NCBI GenBank assembly: GCA_002400895.1
Contig: NVRO01000052.1
Location: 1 to 6,997 of the forward strand
DNA: 6,997 nucleotides
Direction: 5' to 3'
Origin: Planctomycetota bacterium
Lineage (GTDB): Bacteria; Planctomycetota; UBA1135
In this document: piece after piece, positions 1 to 5,677 of the stretch
Position numbering within the stretch: the first letter of the stretch is position 1
Layout: each line of letters begins with the position of its first letter
Notes under the pieces: model-generated
What the model saw: only the letters and a program-made list of their open reading frames with translations
Told to the model about the DNA's origin: nothing
The model's database searches: none
Made by a program: the position numbers and the translations under genes

Positions 1-79
1 TTTTTTTCTTACTAAAGTTGAAGTTTTTTGTAATCGACTGCAACCAATGCCGTGTTTAGGGAGCTGCGCAAGGAAAACC

Positions 80-83
80 GGAG
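80..83 (+). promoter_or_regulatory. Shine-Dalgarno GGAG deciding the start of the 91-501 gene
   Basis: GGAG lies seven bases before the ATG at 91, a standard spacing. The competing GTG at 52 has no comparable site and would put 13 mostly polar residues in front of the signal sequence. Confidence 0.6.
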
Positions 84-90
84 TTGGTGC

Positions 91-501
91 ATGATTTCTC
101 TCAAACATTTGGCGGTGCTCACGCTATCCATCGGGGCTTGTGAAAGCACCCACATCATGGGCAAGAGTGACCACTTGACCGCAACCGCAAGCGGCATTGA
201 AACATCTGCCGGTGGGGGTTTCACGGTAAAAAAACTTAGTGTGGTAGCACCTGCTCAACCCCGGGTTCTGTTCACTTCGGCCCAATTGACAATCTACCGG
301 GAGCACGACGGACAACCCGGCTTCACTTCACCACCTGACCAACTGGTTTCTCAGCATCAAGCCTCGAGCCCACTACCCAGCACCCATCTGACCATAAGTG
401 CAATCACCACATCAACTCAAGCCAATGGGATTGGCAACACCTTCGAACTGATTGTGGTGGATGAAAACGGCGACAACCACACTTTCTCGGGGACCATCTG
501 A
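91..501 (+). CDS. Small predicted lipoprotein of unknown function
   Basis: The predicted product has 136 residues. I do not recognise a family. The N-terminus MISLKHLAVLTLSIGAC has one Lys, a hydrophobic stretch and a plausible lipobox (IGAC), so Cys17 would be the lipidated residue and the protein would sit on a membrane facing the periplasm or outside. The mature part is rich in Thr, Ser, Gly and short alternating hydrophobic stretches (for example QLTIY, FELIVVD), which suggests beta structure. I see no catalytic motif. The reading frame is open upstream to a GTG at 52, but the ATG at 91 is preferred because it puts the signal sequence at the N-terminus and has a GGAG seven bases upstream. 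It is followed after two bases by the next exported protein gene, so the two are probably co-translated. That it is a gene is fairly sure; its function is unknown. Confidence 0.72.
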   Translation: MISLKHLAVLTLSIGACESTHIMGKSDHLTATASGIETSAGGGFTVKKLSVVAPAQPRVLFTSAQLTIYREHDGQPGFTSPPDQLVSQHQASSPLPSTHLTISAITTSTQANGIGNTFELIVVDENGDNHTFSGTI

Positions 502-503
502 CC

Positions 504-956
504 ATGAATAAAAAGCTGACGACCATTGTCCTTGCTGCTACCACTATTGCTGTCATTACCACCCTCAGCCCGCTGGGGCATGCGCTGTGCCTCGAGTTAC
601 AAGAACAGAGCTTTGCGGGTGATTTGCAGGAAAAGCAACTCAACTTCCACTGGAACGGGATTGGTATCAGGGTGCCTAACCCACAGCGACTGCCCGGGCA
701 TGACCGCCGCATCTCGGTCATCGACCTCGGTCCAGACCTCAAGGATCTGGTTGACGACCGGGCTCCGGTGCGCGCCGAGGCAATCGTGAATGGCAACCCA
801 CCACTTTCCTTTCGTAGTACCGTGGCAGGTGTATTAGTGGTTAAAATTCCCGCCGAGTTACTCAATTCCATCACCCACAATGAAATTACAGTAAGAGTTT
901 TTGACATCAACGATTGCGAACTGGTTAACGCTGAAATGTCAGGACTATTCTTTTAG
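504..956 (+). CDS. Secreted protein of unknown function, two-cysteine
   Basis: The predicted product has 150 residues. The N-terminus is a clear Sec signal peptide: MNKK, a hydrophobic segment over about residues 5-22, then a likely signal peptidase I site after GHA at about residue 27. The mature chain has two cysteines, Cys29 next to the predicted cleavage site and Cys138 near the C-terminus, which could form a disulfide joining the two ends. The C-terminal half (residues about 105-135) alternates hydrophobic and polar residues (GVLVVKIP, EITVRVFD) and looks like an immunoglobulin-like or other beta sandwich, but I recognise no family. The start lies two bases after the stop of the preceding lipoprotein gene, with a weak purine-rich GGGGA about ten bases upstream. 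The next gene follows after four bases. Translational coupling in a three-gene unit is likely. The function is unknown. Confidence 0.75.
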   Translation: MNKKLTTIVLAATTIAVITTLSPLGHALCLELQEQSFAGDLQEKQLNFHWNGIGIRVPNPQRLPGHDRRISVIDLGPDLKDLVDDRAPVRAEAIVNGNPPLSFRSTVAGVLVVKIPAELLNSITHNEITVRVFDINDCELVNAEMSGLFF

Positions 957-960
957 GCAT

Positions 961-1383
961 ATGAAACACCATTGGTGGTGGTTTTTCATCTGCTGTTTTA
1001 CTGCGGGTTGCGCGATTAGCCCGCCAGCGGTGCCGGTTCACTACCACCAACCACCGCAATCGGCAACTCAGTTTCGGATTGAACTGGAATGGATCACCGA
1101 CCAACGACTCAGGGTCAGCGCCATCGATCCTACCGGGAACAGGATTTCGGAGGCCAGGTTTGTACTTTTCGTCGACTCCGACCAGGATTACTTGCCGAGC
1201 GAAACTGATTCAGTGCTTGGGTTCTGGTCCGGGACCGGATTCAGGAGCCGAGAAATCAACGGTGAAATTGCAGTCAAGGAATACCGAATAGGTGGTCACT
1301 CCATCCGGGTGTGGGCAGAATTACACACCACCCTCGGCTGCTTTAGTTTCACTTCGCCGACGGAGATACCCGGCAAGGGGTGA
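961..1383 (+). CDS. Small predicted lipoprotein with Asp-rich loop, unknown function
   Basis: The predicted product has 140 residues. The ATG at 961 is chosen because it starts directly with a signal sequence, MKHHWWWFFICCFTAGC. The frame also extends upstream to 901, but that part overlaps the preceding gene and would bury the signal. Cys17 is the likely lipidated residue, though the lipobox (TAGC) lacks the usual Leu at -3, so a plain membrane anchor is possible. The short linker after it is Pro-rich (residues 20-33). The rest (about 37-130) looks like one beta-rich domain containing DSDQDYLPSETD at residues 72-82, an Asp/Glu-rich loop resembling calcium-binding D-x-D-x-D repeats. A second cysteine is at 127. 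I do not recognise the family. It is the last gene of the + strand trio and converges on folE with 17 bases between the stop codons and no recognisable terminator. Confidence 0.72.
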   Translation: MKHHWWWFFICCFTAGCAISPPAVPVHYHQPPQSATQFRIELEWITDQRLRVSAIDPTGNRISEARFVLFVDSDQDYLPSETDSVLGFWSGTGFRSREINGEIAVKEYRIGGHSIRVWAELHTTLGCFSFTSPTEIPGKG

Positions 1384-1400
1384 ACCCCAAGTACGCCTGC

Positions 1401-1970
1401 TCATTTAATCAGCGACAAAAATTCACTTCTGGTGCGTTGATTGTTGCGAAAGGCGCCGAGCATGCAGGAAGTCGTCGCCGAGCTCGACTGCTTGGCAACG
1501 CCACGCATCATCATGCACAGATGAGCTGCTTCACAAACAACCGCCACCCCAAGAGGAGCTAGCACCTCTCGTACAGCATCGGCAATCTGAGTAGTCATGC
1601 GTTCCTGAACTTGCAAACGGCGTGCAAACATCTCGACAATACGGGGTAGTTTGCTCAAGCCAATAATCTTCCCGTCGGGGATATATCCAATATGAACCTT
1701 GCCGTAGAACGGAAGCAGGTGATGCTCACACAATGAATAAAACTCTATGTCCTTGACCAATACCATCTCGGAAGCAGCTTCATCGAAAATAGCACCATTA
1801 ATAAGACTCGACAGATTCAAATCGTAGCCACTGGTCAGGTAGGTCAGGCTACGGGAGACTCGTTCCGGGGTTCTTAGTAGTCCGTCACGCTGGGGGTCTT
1901 CCCCAAGCTGTTCGAGCAAAGTCTCTATAAGAGGGGCAATGGTGGAAGCAGGTTCGGTGGATGTTTCCAT
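1401..1970 (-). CDS. folE: GTP cyclohydrolase I, type IA (FolE)
   Basis: This cytosolic enzyme opens the imidazole ring of GTP and rearranges it to 7,8-dihydroneopterin triphosphate plus formate. That product is the entry point for folate, biopterin and deazaguanine (queuosine) pathways. The product has 189 residues, close to the family norm. Family hallmarks are in order: [16 protein letters not shown] at residues 23-38, [12 protein letters not shown] at 79-90 and [11 protein letters not shown] at 148-158. By comparison with E. coli FolE the zinc ligands are Cys81, His84 and Cys152, and all are present, so this is the zinc-dependent type. The ATG shares one base with the stop codon of the upstream pterin synthase gene (TAATG), with a purine-rich GAAGAA just before it, so translation is probably coupled. 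The pairing suggests that its product goes straight to the neighbouring enzyme, although a folate role is also possible. Confidence 0.97.
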   Translation of the reverse strand: METSTEPASTIAPLIETLLEQLGEDPQRDGLLRTPERVSRSLTYLTSGYDLNLSSLINGAIFDEAASEMVLVKDIEFYSLCEHHLLPFYGKVHIGYIPDGKIIGLSKLPRIVEMFARRLQVQERMTTQIADAVREVLAPLGVAVVCEAAHLCMMMRGVAKQSSSATTSCMLGAFRNNQRTRSEFLSLIK

Positions 1971-2383
1971 TATTTCTTCAGGATAACCTGATTATCACGG
2001 CTTTCGCGCAATCGTATTTCCGCCAACTCAACCGAAGGCGGAAGCTCGGATTCCAGCACCGCCCAAAAAGCGGATGCCAGGTTTTCTGTGGTAGGGATTA
2101 TTCCCTCCAGGAAATCGATGTCGGTGTTGAGATTGCGATGATCCACCCGGCTGATAATCTTGTGCTGAACCAGGGAGGCCAGCTTCAACAAATCCATTAC
2201 CATCCCACTATCTTCACCAACACCACCGCGAACAACCACTTCCAGATCATAATTGTGGCCGTGAAAGTTCGGGCTATTGCAGATGCCAAATGTGCGCTCG
2301 TTCCAGGCCTGGTCGAAGTCTTCGTTGTGCAACCTATAGGCTGCACAAAACTCGGCGCGGTGAACCAGAAAAGTACTCGGCAT
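1970..2383 (-). CDS. 6-pyruvoyl-tetrahydropterin / 6-carboxytetrahydropterin synthase family (COG0720)
   Basis: Enzymes of this family convert dihydroneopterin triphosphate either to 6-pyruvoyl-tetrahydropterin (PTPS, biopterin route) or to 6-carboxytetrahydropterin (QueD, queuosine route). The product has 137 residues from the ATG at 2383; a TTG at 2389 is an alternative overlapping the previous stop codon. The motif [11 protein letters not shown] at residues 35-45 gives the candidate catalytic Cys35 and zinc ligands His41 and His43. Asp81-His82 (RVDHRNLN) complete the usual catalytic triad, and Glu100 (PTTEN) and Glu127 (LRES) match pterin-recognition positions. The C-x5-HGH spacing is that of animal-type PTPS rather than C-x3-HGH of QueD. 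The third zinc ligand is odd: the usual SA(S/A)HRL His is Tyr16 here (CAAYRL), with His19 three residues on. It lies between the transglutaminase gene (2 bases) and folE (1-base overlap). Family membership is certain; the exact reaction is not. Confidence 0.93.
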   Translation of the reverse strand: MPSTFLVHRAEFCAAYRLHNEDFDQAWNERTFGICNSPNFHGHNYDLEVVVRGGVGEDSGMVMDLLKLASLVQHKIISRVDHRNLNTDIDFLEGIIPTTENLASAFWAVLESELPPSVELAEIRLRESRDNQVILKK

Positions 2384-2385
2384 GA

Positions 2386-3330
2386 TCAATGTTGATAGTA
2401 CACGCTGGTCTTCACGCCTAGTGGTAGACCGTCCTGCTCGGCATAAGCATTGACAAAATAGTTGAGTGGATCCCCCTCTTGAGGAGGGTCCAGGATCAAG
2501 TCGCGGCCGTAGCTCAGGGAAACCCGGTTCGGATCCAAAGTGCCGAAAAAGAACTCGGTGCGCTCAGGATGCTGGTCCGCCTCTGAAATATCAACCGGAA
2601 CCCACCCACCCTGGCCATCCCAAAAATGAGCCCAGCAATGGTATTCATCTATTTCTCCCGAACCATCAGTCGGAACCGGAAACCCGATGGTAAAACGGGC
2701 AGGAATTTTCAGCGAGCGAGCCATTGAAATGAAAAGAGCATGAAAATCAGTACAGTTACCGTAGCCAGTATCACAGGCCCATTCGGTGGAGCCGGTGCCC
2801 CATCCAAAGCCCCTCTTGTCGTAGCACATATCTTCGAGTACCCGATTGTAAATAGCCCGGGCAACGGAAACATCCTGCTTGGATGCAACAACTTCCTTGG
2901 CCCGCGCAGCAGCTTCACCGCCAATCGGCACCAATCTGTTTGCTGACAAATAATGACTCACGGGTACACCTTGCAATAATCCACCGGCATCAACCCTGCG
3001 ATTGATGCGGTATTTCCATTCCAGCAACTGACCTTTCCAATCGGTCAGACTCGCAAATCGGTTGCCATACTCATCCGGTAGGCTCAACTTGGAGCCAACC
3101 GGGCTGGCAAGAAGTTCCACCTCCTGAACACCGTCATTCCCCGGAACCGGAACCCACACGGTGGAGGCTCCAGCCGAGCTGTCATCCTGGATTTGCACCT
3201 GGATGCGCAGAATGAAACTGTCCCCATTGTCCTCTTTGTCCTCATTGGAAGGCTCGATTGGCAAGCTCGAAGTACAACCCAAAACCAAGATGAGGGCAAG
3301 CCCAATGATAAGAGGTAGAATCAGTCGCAT
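2386..3330 (-). CDS. Transglutaminase-like domain lipoprotein
   Basis: The product has 314 residues. The N-terminus MRLILPLIIGLALILVLGC is a textbook lipoprotein signal with lipobox LVLGC and lipidated Cys19, followed by an acidic flexible linker (residues 21-38). An N-terminal beta-rich domain (about 39-135) precedes a transglutaminase-like (papain-fold) core at about 150-260. The candidate triad is Cys193 in GNCTDFHALF, His231 in EYHCWAHFW and Asp247 in WVPVDISEA, all intact, so a working thiol enzyme (peptidase, amidase or crosslinking) acting at the cell envelope is expected. The substrate is unknown. Additional cysteines at 169, 186 and 232 surround the active site. No start codon lies further upstream before an in-frame stop, so the ATG at 3330 is well fixed. 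It is the first gene of the - strand operon ahead of the pterin genes, and its start codon overlaps that of the divergent S41 protease. Confidence 0.93.
   Translation of the reverse strand: MRLILPLIIGLALILVLGCTSSLPIEPSNEDKEDNGDSFILRIQVQIQDDSSAGASTVWVPVPGNDGVQEVELLASPVGSKLSLPDEYGNRFASLTDWKGQLLEWKYRINRRVDAGGLLQGVPVSHYLSANRLVPIGGEAAARAKEVVASKQDVSVARAIYNRVLEDMCYDKRGFGWGTGSTEWACDTGYGNCTDFHALFISMARSLKIPARFTIGFPVPTDGSGEIDEYHCWAHFWDGQGGWVPVDISEADQHPERTEFFFGTLDPNRVSLSYGRDLILDPPQEGDPLNYFVNAYAEQDGLPLGVKTSVYYQH
3292..3296 (+). promoter_or_regulatory. Possible Shine-Dalgarno GAGGG for an alternative S41 start at 3305
   Basis: GAGGG ends eight bases before the in-frame ATG at 3305, while the best site for the ATG at 3329 is AGAGG (3311-3315), 13 bases away. 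If used, the S41 gene would begin inside the divergent transglutaminase gene, overlapping 26 bases. The purine run is also the complement of Leu/Ile codons in the lipoprotein signal peptide, so it may be chance. Confidence 0.35.
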
Positions 3331-3331
3331 G
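3328..3331. other. CATG shared by two divergent start codons
   Basis: On the + strand bases 3329-3331 are the ATG of the S41 protease. On the - strand bases 3330-3328 are the ATG of the transglutaminase-like lipoprotein. The two divergent genes therefore overlap by two bases and have no intergenic region, so at least the core promoters and leaders must lie inside the opposite gene, or one or both transcripts are leaderless. Confidence 0.75.
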
Positions 3332-4654
3332 GGACGTAAGAGTCTACCCGCACTTCATCCTGCCGGCATTCTTATCGGTGCGATTTTTACCGGTATTGGA
3401 GTGTTCGTGGCCGAGACATTTGTCGGTCCGGTTTTGTCAAAATCTTTGGCCCCGGCAGAAGAAAGGATGCTGGGAATGGTGCATCAAAGATTGAGCGAAT
3501 CCTACGTCGAGCCGCGTGACCCGGAATGGCTAATGCACCGCGCCATCGAGGGAATGACCACCAGCCTGGAAGACCCATACACCTACTTTATCGGCCCTGA
3601 GCAGATGGTCGAGTTGGACGAAGACTCCTCTGGCAAGTTGATCGGTATCGGAGTAATCATCGACAGCGTTTCGGGCAACGTTCGCTACCCGATACTCGAC
3701 GGACCTGCTGCGGAGGCGGGGATATTACCAGGCGACAGATTTCTAGCCATCGATGGTGAGGATGTACGCGAACAGAGTGTGGAAGAACTGATTCAACGAA
3801 TCAAGGGCCCACGCAGCAGCCAGGTCAAGTTTGAGCTCGAACGGGCCGATGGAAGCCTCTTCTCCACCACTGTCACCCGCCGCGCAGTTCCTCGCGGTAC
3901 TGTCGCTAAAACCGAGCTACTGGACCAGGGATTGGGAATTGGATACTTACACCTGCGCTCTTTCGCGCGCTCCACCCCCAATGAACTGGATCTGGCATTG
4001 GATCAACTGACGGAACTCGGCCAATCTGATTATGGAACGGGGACAGGGCTTAAGGGGCTGATTCTCGACCTCCGATTCAACACCGGAGGTCTGCTTGACT
4101 CCGCTATCGACGTCGCTGCCAGGTTCCTCGACGGCGGTGTGGTATGTCGCCTGCAAGTTCGTGGTGCCGAGGATGTCGTGCGCCACGCAGACACCGCCCT
4201 TTCCAAGGCTACAGATATTCCATTGGTGGTCTTGACCAACGGGCTTAGCGCCAGTGGTTCCGAAGTTTTGGCGGGGGCCCTGCGCGATCACGGCGCTGCA
4301 ATCCTGTTTGGTAGCCGCACCTTCGGAAAAGGGGTCTACCAACAAGTTCACCGCTATCGAAGTGGTAACTTCGCGCTCAAGTTCACTGCCGGTTATTACC
4401 TGACTCCATCGGGCCGCATTCTCGAAGGACATATCGACCCGGACCGTGCTGGTGGCCTTATCCCCGATGTCCCATTGCAAACTTCTCATGAAAATTCCCG
4501 TGAAGTTCGCAACTGGTTGAACTATGACCTGCCGCCTGTTATTTGGCGTGAAGACGTCTTCCGCTTGTTCCCCGAGGTCGCTGAGTTCACTGCACCGGAT
4601 GATCAGGTGCGCAAAATGGCACTTGACCACTTGCGCGAGGTGTTGAGCTCGTGA
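3329..4654 (+). CDS. Membrane-anchored C-terminal processing peptidase, family S41 (CtpA/Prc type)
   Basis: The product has 441 residues from the ATG at 3329. A basic start (MGRK) and a hydrophobic segment at about 11-29 anchor or export it. A helical region containing SLEDPYTYFIGPEQ (79-92) leads into a PDZ domain (about 103-185, with GIGVII and GPAAEAGILPGDRFLAIDG), which in this family binds the C-terminus of substrates. The S41 catalytic core follows (about 200-385). By family comparison the nucleophile is Ser309 (LSASGSE), with general base Lys334 (FGKGVYQQ) 25 residues later and Gln338 completing the triad, the same spacing as in characterised CTPs. It would cut periplasmic or envelope proteins near their C-termini. 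The start is uncertain: an ATG at 3305 has a better placed GAGGG and would add eight residues rich in Arg. The stop overlaps the tsaD start by four bases (GTGA). Confidence 0.95.
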   Translation: MGRKSLPALHPAGILIGAIFTGIGVFVAETFVGPVLSKSLAPAEERMLGMVHQRLSESYVEPRDPEWLMHRAIEGMTTSLEDPYTYFIGPEQMVELDEDSSGKLIGIGVIIDSVSGNVRYPILDGPAAEAGILPGDRFLAIDGEDVREQSVEELIQRIKGPRSSQVKFELERADGSLFSTTVTRRAVPRGTVAKTELLDQGLGIGYLHLRSFARSTPNELDLALDQLTELGQSDYGTGTGLKGLILDLRFNTGGLLDSAIDVAARFLDGGVVCRLQVRGAEDVVRHADTALSKATDIPLVVLTNGLSASGSEVLAGALRDHGAAILFGSRTFGKGVYQQVHRYRSGNFALKFTAGYYLTPSGRILEGHIDPDRAGGLIPDVPLQTSHENSREVRNWLNYDLPPVIWREDVFRLFPEVAEFTAPDDQVRKMALDHLREVLSS

Positions 4655-5676
4655 ATGCCAAATCGGTCCTGATTCTCGGCATTGAAAGCTCCTGCGACGA
4701 AACTGCTGCCGCGGTTGTCTGCAACGGGCGTGAAGTTTTGTCCTCGGTAATCCACAGTCAAATCGACCAACACGCAGTGTGGGGTGGTGTGGTACCAGAG
4801 ATTGCCGGACGCAGCCACCTTGAGCAGATTGTTCCGGTTGTTTCCCGGGCCTTGAGCGAGGCAAATATAGAAGTGGGTCAAGTGGACGCCATTGCAGTAA
4901 CTTCCCGCCCCGGCTTGCTCGGATCTCTGCTGATTGGAGTAACTGCGGCCAAATCCCTTGCCTGGGTGAACAACAAGACCCTGATCGATGTCCACCACAT
5001 TGAAGCCCATATTTACGCTGCCTTGATGTCGGTTGTGGAATGGGATTTCCCTTACGTGACACTTGTGGTTTCTGGTGGGCATACAAGTTTGTACCGCTCC
5101 GACTCACCACTGCAACACACCCTACTAGGGTGTACGCGGGATGATGCTGCGGGTGAAGCACTTGACAAGGGCGCCAAGATGCTCGGATTGCCTTATCCGG
5201 GTGGCCCCAGCATCGAGAGTGCTGGTAGCACAGGCGACCCCGCGGCCTACCCGTTCAAACTCCCTCTGTTGGACCGAGACTCATTGGACTTTTCCTTTTC
5301 CGGTCTGAAAACAGCCCTGCTCTACACCCTGAAAGGCCCCGGCGGCAAACGCGAAGACGAAACCTTGGAAAATGCCGGTAACCTCTCCGGGCTTTGCGCC
5401 AGTTACGAATACGCGATTACCGAAACTCTGGCAATAAAGTGCATCCGTGCCTGTACCCAAACCGGAATCCCTCGCCTACTGGTAGGTGGTGGCGTCGCCC
5501 GCAACCTGCGGCTCCGTGCGCGGATTAAGGAACATGCTGAAAGGGAAGGGATTGAAGCAAACTTCGCCCGTCCCGAACATTGCACCGACAATGCGGTAAT
5601 GGTCGCTGGCTTGGGCCATGCACGTTATCTTGCCGGTCAATGCGCCAGCCTCGACCTCGATGTTGCAGCCCGTTGA
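4651..5676 (+). CDS. tsaD: tRNA N6-threonylcarbamoyladenosine transferase subunit TsaD (Kae1/YgjD/Gcp)
   Basis: TsaD is the near-universal cytosolic enzyme that, with TsaB and TsaE in bacteria, transfers the threonylcarbamoyl group from threonylcarbamoyl-AMP to A37 of tRNAs reading ANN codons. The product has 341 residues, the normal length. Signature features are LGIESSCDETAAAVV at 9-23, the metal-binding His pair in VHHIEAH (His116 and His120), SGGHTSL at 141-147, FSFSGLKTA at 214-222, VGGGVARNLRLR at 278-289 and CTDNAVMVA with Asp313. All are intact. The start is a GTG overlapping the S41 stop codon (GTGA) with GAGG ten bases upstream. No tsaB or tsaE is in the window, so the partners must be encoded elsewhere. 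It is very probably essential. larB follows after one base, implying co-transcription. Confidence 0.98.
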   Translation: MNAKSVLILGIESSCDETAAAVVCNGREVLSSVIHSQIDQHAVWGGVVPEIAGRSHLEQIVPVVSRALSEANIEVGQVDAIAVTSRPGLLGSLLIGVTAAKSLAWVNNKTLIDVHHIEAHIYAALMSVVEWDFPYVTLVVSGGHTSLYRSDSPLQHTLLGCTRDDAAGEALDKGAKMLGLPYPGGPSIESAGSTGDPAAYPFKLPLLDRDSLDFSFSGLKTALLYTLKGPGGKREDETLENAGNLSGLCASYEYAITETLAIKCIRACTQTGIPRLLVGGGVARNLRLRARIKEHAEREGIEANFARPEHCTDNAVMVAGLGHARYLAGQCASLDLDVAAR

Positions 5677-5677
5677 T

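Noticed and set aside
1..50. T-rich, AT-rich start of the window as a promoter or the tail of an upstream terminator
   Set aside because: A T-run (1-7) is present, but its stem, if any, is outside the window, and no -35/-10 pair with proper spacing is visible before the gene at 91.
404..910. A 168-codon - strand frame opposite the first two exported-protein genes
   Set aside because: The product is rich in Ser, Arg and Cys in no ordered pattern, whereas the + strand frames show proper export signals and tight gene spacing.
1377..1388. GGGG-TGAA-CCCC hairpin at the stop codon of the third lipoprotein gene as a terminator
   Set aside because: Only four base pairs and no T-run follows on either strand; too weak to call.
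1961..2395. A 144-codon + strand frame opposite the PTPS gene
   Set aside because: It is antisense to a clearly conserved enzyme and has no signal or motif of its own.
3435..3440. TTGACA on the - strand as the -35 box of the transglutaminase-pterin operon promoter
   Set aside because: The hexamer is perfect, but the bases 17 downstream (GTCTCG) do not resemble a -10 box, and spacings nearby are no better.
3947..5161. A 404-codon open frame on the - strand opposite the S41 protease and tsaD genes
   Set aside because: It lies fully antisense to two unmistakable genes, its product looks like low-complexity shadow translation with many Arg, Gln and Ser, and no motif is recognisable. Its length reflects codon bias of the + strand genes.
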